This document shows, one piece after another, positions 6,272-13,534 of a stretch of 16,654 bases of DNA. The notes under the pieces were generated by a model. The model worked only from the letters and a program-made list of their open reading frames with translations, made no database searches and was not told the origin of the DNA. How positions within the stretch are numbered: the first letter of the stretch is position 1; each line of letters begins with the position of its first letter. The DNA is taken from NCBI GenBank assembly GCA_023406965.1, contig JAEXTI010000043.1, positions 1 to 16,654 on the forward strand, read 5' to 3'. The translations under genes were made by a program, and so were the position numbers. Origin of the DNA: Chloroflexota bacterium. Its GTDB lineage: Bacteria; Chloroflexota; Anaerolineae; Anaerolineales; Anaerolineaceae.

Positions 6272-7849
6272 ATGCCCTATAAAGTTATTTTTGTCGAAGA
6301 CGAAATCGTAACCCGCGAAGGCATTCGCGATAACGTCGACTGGAAAGCCTACGGTTTTGAATTCTGCGGCGATGCAGCCGATGGTGAAATGGCGTTACCG
6401 TTGGTCCGGGCAACCAAACCCGACGTCTTAATCACTGACATCAAAATGCCCTTCATGGATGGGTTGCAGCTCGCCAAAATCGTCCGTGAGCGGATGCCTG
6501 GCGTAAAAATCGTCATCCTCAGCGGTCACGACGAATTCGAATATGCGCAAAAAGCCATCGAACTGGGCGTCACCGAGTACCTCCTCAAACCCGTCACCGT
6601 TCAAAACCTCCATCAAACCCTCCAAAAAATCGCCGCGCAACTCGACCGTGAACGACACGAGCAGGAAAATCAGCACAGGCTTCGCGAACAGATCGAAGAA
6701 AATCAATCTCTGCTCAAAGAAAAACTTCTGCTCAGATTAATCGTCGGCGCTATCTCTGCTTCAGATGCCATCGACCAGGGTCTATCTCTGGGGATGGATC
6801 TCTCCGCGCATTGCTATCGAGTCGTCATCCTGAAAACCGAACTGGATGATCGTTCCGAGGCTTTCGATTACAGCGAATACGAACATGCTCGCGAAATCGT
6901 CCAAAATTTGGTCGGGAACAACCCGGATGTCTTCCTCTTTTCCAAAGACTGGGACGAGCTGATCTTGTTGATGAAAGGCAACCTCCCCGAACACCTGGAA
7001 GAAGACAAGGACTTGCTCCTGGCTCAAATTCAAAAAGCCCTCGGCGCCACCCGCTACCGGCTTGCCATTGGGATTGGCGCAGTCCAGCGTCGCATCGCCG
7101 ATATCTCCCTTTCATTCATCGAGGCCTTGTCAAAGGTTCACAACACCACCGGAGTAGATCCTCTCACCCCTGCCATCATTGAACAAGAATTGCTCAAAAT
7201 GGACAAATCCGCCTGCGATAACTACATGCGCTGCGGAAGCAAAGAAGAAATCGCAGCATTCTTTGACAACTATCTTTCTACGCTCAACGAAGCCGCTCTC
7301 AAGTCTCCCCTGCTTAAGAACTACGTCTTCGTAGATGTCGTTTGTGCCGCGGTCAAGCTGATCGAGGAGTTGGGGGGCGAAGTGAATCAGGTCATTCCCG
7401 AACTGAACACCATTGAGACCACTTTGACCCAAATTCACACTCTCGAACAACTCAAAGAGCAAGTACTTCGCATCCTCTCCGCAGCCATCGCTTTTCGCGA
7501 CAGCCGCGCCTCCAGTCAATACGTCGGCATGATCCGCCAGGCCAAAAGCCACATCGAGCAACACTACATGGACCCCGACCTCTCCCTCTCCGATGTCGCT
7601 GCCCGTGTAAACCTCTCTCCCAGCCATTTCAGCATGGTTTTCAGCCAGGAGTGCGGTCAGACCTTCAAAGATTTTCTTACCGAATTGCGGATCATGAAAG
7701 CCAGGCAGCTCTTGAGGACAACCTCGCTTCGCGCCATCGACATTGCTCGGCAGGTTGGTTACAACGACCCGCACTATTTCAGCGCCGCGTTCAAAAAGAA
7801 CACCGGCCTTTCTCCCACTGATTTCCGCGCCTTTAGAAAAGATGAATAA
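6272..7849 (+). CDS. YesN-type response regulator (REC + AraC-family HTH)
   Basis: This 525-residue cytoplasmic transcription regulator has a receiver domain at residues 3-120, with acidic pocket Glu9-Asp10, phospho-acceptor Asp56 in ITDIKMP, switch Ser84 and conserved Lys106 in LLKP. A charged coiled-coil linker (about 113-157) and a middle domain of roughly 250 residues follow, as is usual for the YesN group. Residues 421-525 are an AraC/XylS double helix-turn-helix ending in the family signature around GYNDPHYFSAAFKKNTGLSP. Start ATG 6272 follows GCAGGT at 6261-6266. It lies 14 bases before the cognate kinase gene. YesN regulators usually activate carbohydrate uptake genes, and the adjacent YtfQ-type transporter is the obvious target. 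AraC domains bind direct repeats; a 20-bp-spaced pair exists at 10751-10780. Confidence 0.93.
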   Translation: MPYKVIFVEDEIVTREGIRDNVDWKAYGFEFCGDAADGEMALPLVRATKPDVLITDIKMPFMDGLQLAKIVRERMPGVKIVILSGHDEFEYAQKAIELGVTEYLLKPVTVQNLHQTLQKIAAQLDRERHEQENQHRLREQIEENQSLLKEKLLLRLIVGAISASDAIDQGLSLGMDLSAHCYRVVILKTELDDRSEAFDYSEYEHAREIVQNLVGNNPDVFLFSKDWDELILLMKGNLPEHLEEDKDLLLAQIQKALGATRYRLAIGIGAVQRRIADISLSFIEALSKVHNTTGVDPLTPAIIEQELLKMDKSACDNYMRCGSKEEIAAFFDNYLSTLNEAALKSPLLKNYVFVDVVCAAVKLIEELGGEVNQVIPELNTIETTLTQIHTLEQLKEQVLRILSAAIAFRDSRASSQYVGMIRQAKSHIEQHYMDPDLSLSDVAARVNLSPSHFSMVFSQECGQTFKDFLTELRIMKARQLLRTTSLRAIDIARQVGYNDPHYFSAAFKKNTGLSPTDFRAFRKDE

Positions 7850-7863
7850 CCGTAGAGCCCATC

Positions 7864-9477
7864 GTGATTAAAGATTCTACTCATCCACCTCAAAAATCGA
7901 TCTTGACCAGGTTGCGCGCCGCCGCGCAATCCACCAGCAAATCCCCGCTCAAGTTCCTCGGCCGTTTCGCCGACACCATCGCCGGGATCAATTTGTCCAT
8001 TCGCGTCAAGATCCTCTTATCCCTGTGTATCGTCATCCTCATCATGGGCACAGCCAATGCTATGCTGGTATCCCAGGTATTGAGTTACAGCAGCCGCTAC
8101 GACTCCATCATCACCAACATCACCACGGCTAACAGCATTCGTGGCAGCATCAAGACCGATATCGACACAGAAATGTGGAAAATTGTCGCCGGCAAGGTGG
8201 ATTTCAAAGATGGCAACCAGTATGTGCTCATCTCCGAAGTCAACGCCAAACTTGAAACAATGATGGTGAATACCGATTCGCCCAAAGCGAAGATTAAGCT
8301 CGAAAGTATTCGCCGCACCATGTTGACCATCACCGAATACGTCGACCAAATGGGCATGCAGATCGAGAACAAGAGAACCGCAAGCGAAAATGAGGCCCTC
8401 CTCGAGAAAATCCACTTTGCCACCTCCGTTCTGGAAGAAGTCATTCAGGATTACGCCATCTTCGAAGTGCAACGAACCGAAAGTCAGTATCAGGTCATTC
8501 GGGCAGGCTTTGTCAATTGGGAAATTCTGGCCATCGTGCTCATCAGCGCCTCCCTGGCCTTCTCTGTCCTCGCTGCCTGGAGCCTCTCGCGCAGCATCTA
8601 CATTCCCATCAAAAAGTTGCACGATGTGACCACGGTGATCACCAAAAACGACCTGCAAGCCCTCGTCACCCGCGAAAACGTGGACGAGATTACCGAGTTG
8701 GGCATGAGTTTCAACATCATGATCGGCAAAATCAAGGAACTGCTCGACTCAAAAATCAAAGAGCAGGAAAATCTCAAGAAAGCCGAACTGCGAGCGTTGC
8801 AAGCCCAAATCAACCCCCACTTTCTATACAACACGCTTGACACCATCATTTGGATGGCAGAAGCGAAAAAGACCCGCCAGGTGGTCGATATCGTCAGCGC
8901 GCTTTCCAGTTTCTTTCGCATCAGCCTCAGCAAAGGCATGGATTGGATCACCATCGGCGAAGAGGTCGAGCGCACCAACAACTACCTCACCATTCAAAAG
9001 ATGCGTTATCGTGACATCATGGATTTCCACATCGACATGGACCCCGAAGTGACTCACTTCACAGTCCTCAAGTTGATTCTGCAGCCCCTGGTCGAAAACG
9101 CCCTCTATCACGGCATTAAAAACAAACGCCAGGGCGGGGTCATCATTGTCCGTGCCAAGCGCAAAGGCGCCAGTGAAATTCTGCTCGAAGTGGAAGATAA
9201 CGGCATCGGCTTCACCCCCGAGAAGCTGGCCCAGTTGCGCGCCGAACTCGCGGATGACTCGGGGGACATAAAAATGGAAAGCGGCTTTGGCATAGGCAAT
9301 GTCAACAAACGCATCTGGCTTTACTACGGCAAACCCTACGGCCTATCGGTGGAGAGCGAATACAACACTGGCACCCGCGTCACCCTGGTGATTCCCGCGG
9401 TTCCCGAAACCGGCGCCAACGGCTACAGCGCCACATCCTTACCCGAACCGGTTGATACCGTTGGGAGCCCGACATGA
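7864..9477 (+). CDS. YesM-type sensor histidine kinase with HAMP domain
   Basis: This 537-residue membrane sensor kinase phosphorylates itself and then the regulator encoded just upstream. After a 45-residue N-terminal tail comes one membrane helix (about 50-69), an extracytoplasmic domain of about 150 mostly helical residues, a second helix (about 220-242), HAMP (about 243-295) and a coiled coil. The His_kinase (PF06580-type) region has phospho-acceptor His319 in NPHFLYNTLD. The ATPase has N box LVENALYHG (Asn412), DNGIG (Asp445) and GFGIGN (474-479). The extracytoplasmic part has no recognisable small-molecule fold and looks like a helical bundle, which suits docking of a binding protein rather than direct ligand capture. 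The GTG start at 7864 lacks a strong ribosome site, suggesting coupling to the regulator 14 bases upstream. Its TGA overlaps the ATG of the next gene. Confidence 0.93.
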   Translation: MIKDSTHPPQKSILTRLRAAAQSTSKSPLKFLGRFADTIAGINLSIRVKILLSLCIVILIMGTANAMLVSQVLSYSSRYDSIITNITTANSIRGSIKTDIDTEMWKIVAGKVDFKDGNQYVLISEVNAKLETMMVNTDSPKAKIKLESIRRTMLTITEYVDQMGMQIENKRTASENEALLEKIHFATSVLEEVIQDYAIFEVQRTESQYQVIRAGFVNWEILAIVLISASLAFSVLAAWSLSRSIYIPIKKLHDVTTVITKNDLQALVTRENVDEITELGMSFNIMIGKIKELLDSKIKEQENLKKAELRALQAQINPHFLYNTLDTIIWMAEAKKTRQVVDIVSALSSFFRISLSKGMDWITIGEEVERTNNYLTIQKMRYRDIMDFHIDMDPEVTHFTVLKLILQPLVENALYHGIKNKRQGGVIIVRAKRKGASEILLEVEDNGIGFTPEKLAQLRAELADDSGDIKMESGFGIGNVNKRIWLYYGKPYGLSVESEYNTGTRVTLVIPAVPETGANGYSATSLPEPVDTVGSPT

Positions 9478-10472
9478 AAACGCCGCGTGCACTTCTCTCA
9501 ATTATTGCCATACTCCTACTGCTGGGCACCCTCGGTTGCCAGCCCGCCCAAACAGCGACTCCCCCAACCACCTTTCCCGCTTCCGCGACTCAGAAAACCT
9601 ACGCCGATGTAATTATTGGCTACGCGCAGCTCGGCGCTGAAAGCGAGTGGCGCGCCGCCAACACCACCTCCATTAAAGAAACTGCCGAAAATCTCGGCAT
9701 TGAACTGCACTTCTTCGACGCCCAACAAAACCAGGACAAACAGATCGAAGCCGTCCGTAAACTCATCGTCCAAAAAGTTGACCTCATCGGCATTTCGCCC
9801 ATCGTCGAAACAGGCTGGAGCGAAGTTTTTCAGGAAGCCAAAAACGCCGGCATCCCCATCATCCTGGTCGACCGTCGCGCAGCCGTGCAGGATGATCTCT
9901 ATGTATCCTACCTGGGCTCCGACTTTCTGGAAGAGGGGCGCAACGCCGCCCGCGTGATGGCGGATCTGACCGGCGGAAAGGCCAAAATAGTAGAACTGGT
10001 CGGCACCATCAACTCTGCCCCCGCCAACGACCGTTATCAGGGCTTTCGTGAAATTCTGGCAAATTACCCAGAAATGGAAATCATCGGCTCCGAAACCGGT
10101 GATTTCACCCGTGCCCGCGGTCGCGAGGTGATGGAAAAATTCCTCAACGAACATGGCACCGAGATAACCGCAGTGTATGCCCATAATGACGATATGGCTC
10201 TCGGCGCCATCACGGCAATCGAAGAGCATGGGCTCAAGCCAGGCATCGACATCAAAATCATATCCGTTGATGCCGCCCGCAGCGCTTTTGAAGCCATGAT
10301 CGCCGGCAAACTAAACGCCGCCATCGAATGCAATCCGCTGCTCGGACCGCAGTTCTTTGAGCTGGCCCTCAAGGTGATCAACGGTGAGAGCGTGCCCAAG
10401 TGGGTTCCTTCCCACGAGGGCATCTTCTTCCCGTATGCTGCCGCAGAGATCTTGTCCCCACGCAAGTATTAA
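9474..10472 (+). CDS. YtfQ-like sugar-binding lipoprotein, probable sensor partner of the kinase
   Basis: This 332-residue periplasmic-type binding protein has a signal peptide with lipobox LGTLGC (Cys22) and a Thr/Pro-rich linker, so it should be membrane-anchored outside the cell. The mature part matches the YtfQ group of CUT2 sugar-binding proteins: IIGYAQLG, WRAAN, VETGW, DRR, GDFTRARG, YAHNDDMALGA and ECNP. E. coli YtfQ binds galactofuranose; the ligand here may differ. It is clearly homologous to the protein at 10814-11836 along its full length (by eye roughly 40-50% identical). Its ATG overlaps the kinase stop (ATGA), with GGGAG at 9462-9466 inside the kinase gene, so translation is coupled to the kinase rather than to the transporter, which starts 341 bases later. 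That position suggests a sensing role. A shared role as an extra transport receptor is also possible. Confidence 0.92.
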   Translation: MKTPRALLSIIAILLLLGTLGCQPAQTATPPTTFPASATQKTYADVIIGYAQLGAESEWRAANTTSIKETAENLGIELHFFDAQQNQDKQIEAVRKLIVQKVDLIGISPIVETGWSEVFQEAKNAGIPIILVDRRAAVQDDLYVSYLGSDFLEEGRNAARVMADLTGGKAKIVELVGTINSAPANDRYQGFREILANYPEMEIIGSETGDFTRARGREVMEKFLNEHGTEITAVYAHNDDMALGAITAIEEHGLKPGIDIKIISVDAARSAFEAMIAGKLNAAIECNPLLGPQFFELALKVINGESVPKWVPSHEGIFFPYAAAEILSPRKY

Positions 10473-10479
10473 TACTTTA

Positions 10480-10597
10480 AAGGTTACTACTCAGGCCCTG
10501 GTAGAAAAGCCCCGAATTTTTAGTGTTTGGTGGGGCGAAGCACCGCACACACATGCTAATTTCGGACATCTTTTACCTCTGGCTGAGCAGTCACCCT
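10480..10597. repeat. Long-hairpin dispersed element, complete copy (about 118 bp)
   Basis: The whole stretch folds on itself. AGGTTACTACTCAG (10481-10494) pairs with CTGAGCAGTCACC (10583-10595); GGTAGAAAAG (10500-10509) with CTTTTACC (10570-10577), one base bulged; CCGAATTTTTAG (10512-10523) with CTAATTTCGG (10556-10565); and GTGTTTGGTG with CACCGCACAC around a GGGCGAAG centre. The right half recurs at window positions 1-60. Imperfect terminal inverted repeats, small size and lack of coding capacity are typical of MITE- or REP-like elements. I find no obvious target-site duplication and no transposase in the window. Confidence 0.65.
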
Positions 10598-10633
10598 TTT
10601 CCAGGGTTTTCCCAAGAAAATTAACCATTATCG

Positions 10634-10710
10634 AAAGAAAACTACTCTCATCCAGGAACCGTTTTCTTTTGTGGGTTTAAGAGATGATATTTCAAACTTA
10701 CCACAAAAGA
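10634..10710 (+). promoter_or_regulatory. Two mutually exclusive inverted repeats sharing a central arm
   Basis: AAAGAAAAC (10634-10642) is exactly complementary to GTTTTCTTT (10661-10669). TCTTTTGTGG (10665-10674) is exactly complementary to CCACAAAAGA (10701-10710). The two central arms overlap by five bases, so in RNA only one of the stems can form fully. Neither is followed by a T-run. They may be an operator with repeated half-sites or an RNA switch or attenuator; AT-rich chance similarity is not excluded. Confidence 0.35.
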
Positions 10711-10747
10711 GAATGTATAGATTTCTCCATGTGGAAGATGTATTGTA

Positions 10748-10780
10748 TTGATAGTATCCCGGGAACGTTCACAGTATCTC
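10748..10780 (+). promoter_or_regulatory. 20-bp-spaced direct repeat, possible AraC-type regulator site and promoter
   Basis: ATAGTATCCC (10751-10760) and ACAGTATCTC (10771-10780) match at eight of ten positions and are exactly 20 bp apart, about two helical turns. AraC-family regulators typically bind such direct repeats. TTGATA (10748-10753) could be a -35 box; the corresponding -10 (CAGTAT, 18 bases on) is poor, as in activator-dependent promoters. The site lies 34-63 bases before the second binding protein gene and so is a candidate target of the YesN-type regulator. This is inference. Confidence 0.3.
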
Positions 10781-10813
10781 TATCCGCTTGAAAATTGAAT
10801 CAGGAGAAAGCAG

Positions 10814-11836
10814 ATGAAAATCTCGAAGGTCTTCTTCGCGCTCGTCGTGATGTTGGTCTTTGTTGGTAGCCTTGTGGGTTGCGCTCCCGCAGCGACCCCC
10901 GCCGCCCCCACCGCTGTGCCCGCCACAGACGTGCCTGCCAAGAAAGTCTACACCTATGCCGATTTGGTTGTCGGCTTCCTTCAGACCGGTTCTGAGGGTG
11001 GCTGGCGCGCCGCCAACAGCGCTTCCTTCAAGGAAACCGCTACGCAGTTGGGCATCAACCTCAAATTCTACGACTCCCAGAACGATCTGGCCAAGCAGGT
11101 TGCCGGGTTCCAACAGTTCATCGAGGATCCCGAAGTCAACGTGATCGTGCTTCAACCCCTTGAGGTCACCGGTTGGGAACAGGCCATGAAAGACGCCAAA
11201 GCCGCCGGCAAGACGGTTGTTCTCTCCGACCGCCGCATTGACGGCCTCGAAGATTACTACGTGACCTTCATCGGCGCCGACTTCGTTGAAGAAGGTCGCA
11301 AGGCTGGTCGCGAAATGTGCAAGCTGCTCGAAGGCAGCGCCAACAAGAACGTGTGGGAACTGGTCGGCAACGTGGGTGCTTCCGCCGCCATCGATCGCGG
11401 TGTAGGCTTCCGTGAGACGGCTGCCGAGTGCGGCATCAACATCACCAAGAGCCAGACCGCCAACTGGAGCGTTTCCGAAGGCAAGCAGGTCACTGAGGCT
11501 TGGCTGAAGGAAACCAAAGATGTCCAGGGCATTTTCGGCCAGAACGATGAAATGGCCTTTGGCGCCATCGAAGCCCTCAAAGAAGCCGGCCTCGTGCCCG
11601 CTGAGGATGTCAAGATCATCTCCGTGGATGCCACCGCCGGCGCCTTCCAGGCCATGCTCGACGGCACCCTGAACGTCACCGTGGAATGCAACCCCCTCCT
11701 GGCTCCCCAGGTCTACGAAGCTGCCCTCGCCGCCCTCAATGGCGAAACCCTGCCCAAGTGGATCCCCTCCCAGGAAAGCGTCTTCTACGCTGATGACCCC
11801 AACTTGAAGGATATTGCCGCAGGTCGCAAGTACTAA
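10814..11836 (+). CDS. ytfQ: YtfQ-like sugar-binding lipoprotein of the ABC transporter
   Basis: This 340-residue lipoprotein has a signal peptide ending in lipobox LVGC (Cys23), then an Ala/Pro/Thr linker typical of Chloroflexota exported lipoproteins. The mature domain is a type I (ribose/galactose-type) sugar-binding fold of the YtfQ group: VVGFLQTGSEGGWRAAN, VTGW, DRR, FIGADFVEEGR, GQNDEMAFGA, ISVDAT, VECNP. It delivers sugar to the ATPase/permease complex encoded downstream; in E. coli the YtfQ ligand is galactofuranose, but the ligand here is not proven. AGGAG at 10802-10806 with 7-base spacing is a strong ribosome site and fits a highly expressed receptor. It is separated from ytfR by 174 bases containing two hairpins and a candidate promoter, which would allow much more receptor than transporter to be made. 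Confidence 0.93.
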   Translation: MKISKVFFALVVMLVFVGSLVGCAPAATPAAPTAVPATDVPAKKVYTYADLVVGFLQTGSEGGWRAANSASFKETATQLGINLKFYDSQNDLAKQVAGFQQFIEDPEVNVIVLQPLEVTGWEQAMKDAKAAGKTVVLSDRRIDGLEDYYVTFIGADFVEEGRKAGREMCKLLEGSANKNVWELVGNVGASAAIDRGVGFRETAAECGINITKSQTANWSVSEGKQVTEAWLKETKDVQGIFGQNDEMAFGAIEALKEAGLVPAEDVKIISVDATAGAFQAMLDGTLNVTVECNPLLAPQVYEAALAALNGETLPKWIPSQESVFYADDPNLKDIAAGRKY

Positions 11837-11852
11837 AAACCTTGCGCAGCAA

Positions 11853-11886
11853 GTCTGCTGAGCTCTGGCTCTTGAAACCAGCAGAC
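11853..11886 (+). other. Hairpin just after the transporter binding-protein gene
   Basis: GTCTGCTG (11853-11860) and CAGCAGAC (11879-11886) form a perfect 8-bp stem with an 18-base loop. A smaller competing stem, CAGCA/TGCTG, uses 11847-11860. No T-run follows. Such structures after receptor genes of ABC operons often protect the upstream message from 3' decay; that role is inferred here. Confidence 0.4.
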
Positions 11887-11900
11887 AGTGGTGCTTTAAT
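11872..11900 (+). promoter_or_regulatory. Candidate promoter for the ATPase-permease genes
   Basis: TTGAAA (11872-11877) and TTTAAT (11895-11900) are exactly 17 bases apart, each matching consensus at five of six positions. Initiation would fall near 11907, at the left edge of the perfect palindrome 11903-11936 and about 100 bases before ytfR. The -35 overlaps the loop and arm of the hairpin at 11853-11886. This would allow ytfR-ytfT-yjfF to be transcribed apart from the binding protein. Confidence 0.5.
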
Positions 11901-11902
11901 AA

Positions 11903-11936
11903 ATTGGGAAGCGATGGAATTCCATCGCTTCCCAAT
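11903..11936. repeat. Perfect 34-bp palindrome between ytfQ and ytfR
   Basis: ATTGGGAAGCGATGGAA (11903-11919) is followed directly by its exact reverse complement (11920-11936), with no spacer. In RNA it would form a very stable stem closed by an AATT loop. Only CCTGCAAAATAATC follows, so there is no U-tract for intrinsic termination on the + strand. Possible roles are a 3' stabiliser of the binding-protein message, an RNase processing site, or a protein operator, since it begins at the predicted start point of the promoter at 11872-11900. Confidence 0.7.
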
Positions 11937-12010
11937 CCTGCAAAATAATCAATCTTCACTATTTATCATCTCATTACCCAAATATCACCCATAACCGAAG
12001 GAAGCCAGGC

Positions 12011-13534
12011 ATGTCTGAGCCCGATCAAAACATTCTTGTCATGGAAGGAATCAGCAAATTCTTTCCGGGCGTCCAGGCCCTCGACGATGTCAGCCTCACC
12101 TTGAGAAAAGGCGAAATTCTATGCCTGGTGGGCGAAAACGGCGCGGGCAAATCCACGCTCATGAAAGTCCTCACCGGAGTGGAACACGCGGACTCGGGAA
12201 AAATCCTCTTCAATGGCAAGCCCATCCGTCCCAAATCACCCCGCCACGCCCAAGAGCTAGGCATCAGCACCGTTTACCAGGAAGTTAATCTCTGCCCCAA
12301 TTTATCCGTTGCCGAAAACATCCTCATCGGTCGCGAACCACACAAATTTGGTAGCATCGATTGGAAGAAAATGAACGCCCTGGCCTCCGAGACTTTCCAG
12401 CGCATGATGGGCGTCTCCATCGATGTCACCCAACCCCTGGGCTCGTACACCGTCGCCATCCAACAGATGGTCGCCATCACCCGCGCCTTATACGTCTCCT
12501 CTGCCCAAATCCTCATTCTTGACGAGCCTACCTCCAGCCTGGACACGCACGAAACAGCCCAATTATTCAAGGTCATGCGCAAGCTGAGGGATGAGGGCGT
12601 TGGCATCGTCTTCATCACCCATTTCATCAGCCAAATCTTTGAAATTTCCGACCGTATCACCATTTTGCGCAACGGCAAGCTGGTCGGCACCTATGATACA
12701 GCTTCCATCACCCGCGTTGGCCTCATCTCAAAGATGATCGGTCGCACCCTGGCCGAGTTGGACGAGATGTCCGCCATCAAGCTCGAAAGCAGTAAGCATA
12801 TTCATAGCGAAGCGCTGCTAGAAACGCGCGATTTGGGCCTTTCCGGCACCCTTTCGCCGCTCAATCTCGAACTGCACGCCGGAGAAGTGGTGGGGGTGGC
12901 CGGGCTGCTCGGCTCAGGCCGCACCGAAACCGCCCACATGCTCTTTGGCGTAGATAAACCCGACAACGGTGAGATGACTTTCCAGGGAAAACCGGTGCAC
13001 GATTTCTCACCGCTTGCGTCCATTAAACGCGGCGTTGCACTCTGTCCCGAAGATCGCAAAGCCGCCGGCATCGTCGATGAGTTGACCGTCCGCGAGAACA
13101 TCATCCTGGCCATGCAAGCCAGCAAAGGCTGGTTCAAATTTCTCACCCAGCCTGAACAGTATGCGATTGCTGACAGGTACATCAAACTACTAAATATCGC
13201 CACGCCATCCGCCGATCAGGCGGTTAAGAACCTTAGCGGCGGTAATCAACAAAAAGTAATCCTGGCCCGTTGGCTGGCCATCAACCCTCACGTGCTCATT
13301 CTCGACGAGCCCACCCGCGGAATCGATGTGGGCACAAAAGCAGAAATTCAAAAACTGGTTCTCTCCCTGGCCGAAGAAGGCAAATCTTGCGTGTTCATTT
13401 CCTCCGAACTGGAAGAAGTGTTGCGCACCAGCCATCGCATTGTCGTGTTGCGCGAACGTGAGAAGGTGGCCGAGTTCTCCGGCGAGGTAGAAGAAAATAC
13501 CATCATCCACGCCATTGCAGGAAGTGAGGCATGA
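12011..13534 (+). CDS. ytfR: Sugar ABC transporter ATP-binding protein, two ABC domains (YtfR-like)
   Basis: This 507-residue cytoplasmic ATPase powers sugar uptake through the two permeases encoded next. The N-terminal ABC domain has Walker A GENGAGKST (41-49), a YtfR/CUT2-type variant signature (YTVAIQQMV) instead of LSGGQ, and Walker B ILILDEP (Asp171-Glu172). The C-terminal domain has the degenerate Walker A GLLGSGRTE (298-306, Arg replacing Lys, normal for CUT2), signature LSGGNQQK (408-415) and Walker B LILDEPTRGID (Asp432). The motif set and the neighbours fit YtfR better than RbsA or MglA. AAGGAAG (11998-12004) is a good ribosome site for the ATG at 12011. The stop overlaps the ytfT start by 4 bp (ATGA), indicating translational coupling. 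Confidence 0.95.
   Translation: MSEPDQNILVMEGISKFFPGVQALDDVSLTLRKGEILCLVGENGAGKSTLMKVLTGVEHADSGKILFNGKPIRPKSPRHAQELGISTVYQEVNLCPNLSVAENILIGREPHKFGSIDWKKMNALASETFQRMMGVSIDVTQPLGSYTVAIQQMVAITRALYVSSAQILILDEPTSSLDTHETAQLFKVMRKLRDEGVGIVFITHFISQIFEISDRITILRNGKLVGTYDTASITRVGLISKMIGRTLAELDEMSAIKLESSKHIHSEALLETRDLGLSGTLSPLNLELHAGEVVGVAGLLGSGRTETAHMLFGVDKPDNGEMTFQGKPVHDFSPLASIKRGVALCPEDRKAAGIVDELTVRENIILAMQASKGWFKFLTQPEQYAIADRYIKLLNIATPSADQAVKNLSGGNQQKVILARWLAINPHVLILDEPTRGIDVGTKAEIQKLVLSLAEEGKSCVFISSELEEVLRTSHRIVVLREREKVAEFSGEVEENTIIHAIAGSEA

Larger units (their letters stand above)
10473..10813 (+). other. 341-base intergenic region with repeat element and control signals
   Basis: There is no gene in this stretch. 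From left to right it holds a long-hairpin repeat element (10480-10597), an AT-rich zone of overlapping inverted repeats (10634-10710), a candidate -10 TATAGA at 10716-10721 without a good -35, a direct repeat with an overlapping -35-like TTGATA (10748-10780), and the ribosome site AGGAG (10802-10806) of the second binding protein. I see no clear intrinsic terminator for the operon to the left. The AT-rich right part differs from the GC-richer genes on both sides, as expected of a promoter region for the transporter operon. Confidence 0.7.

Noticed and set aside
10464..10477. 14-bp perfect palindrome AAGTATTAATACTT across the stop codon of the first binding protein
   Set aside because: Part of it is fixed by the conserved Lys-Tyr-stop ending also seen in the second binding protein; it is short, AT-rich and lacks a GC stem, so it is not a convincing terminator or operator.
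10769..11959. Long minus-strand open frame of about 396 codons opposite the second binding protein
   Set aside because: It is the mirror of a strongly supported YtfQ-like gene. It has no ribosome site or recognisable domain, and its composition (Gly/Val/Phe/Leu-rich) is the usual product of reading GC-skewed codons backwards.
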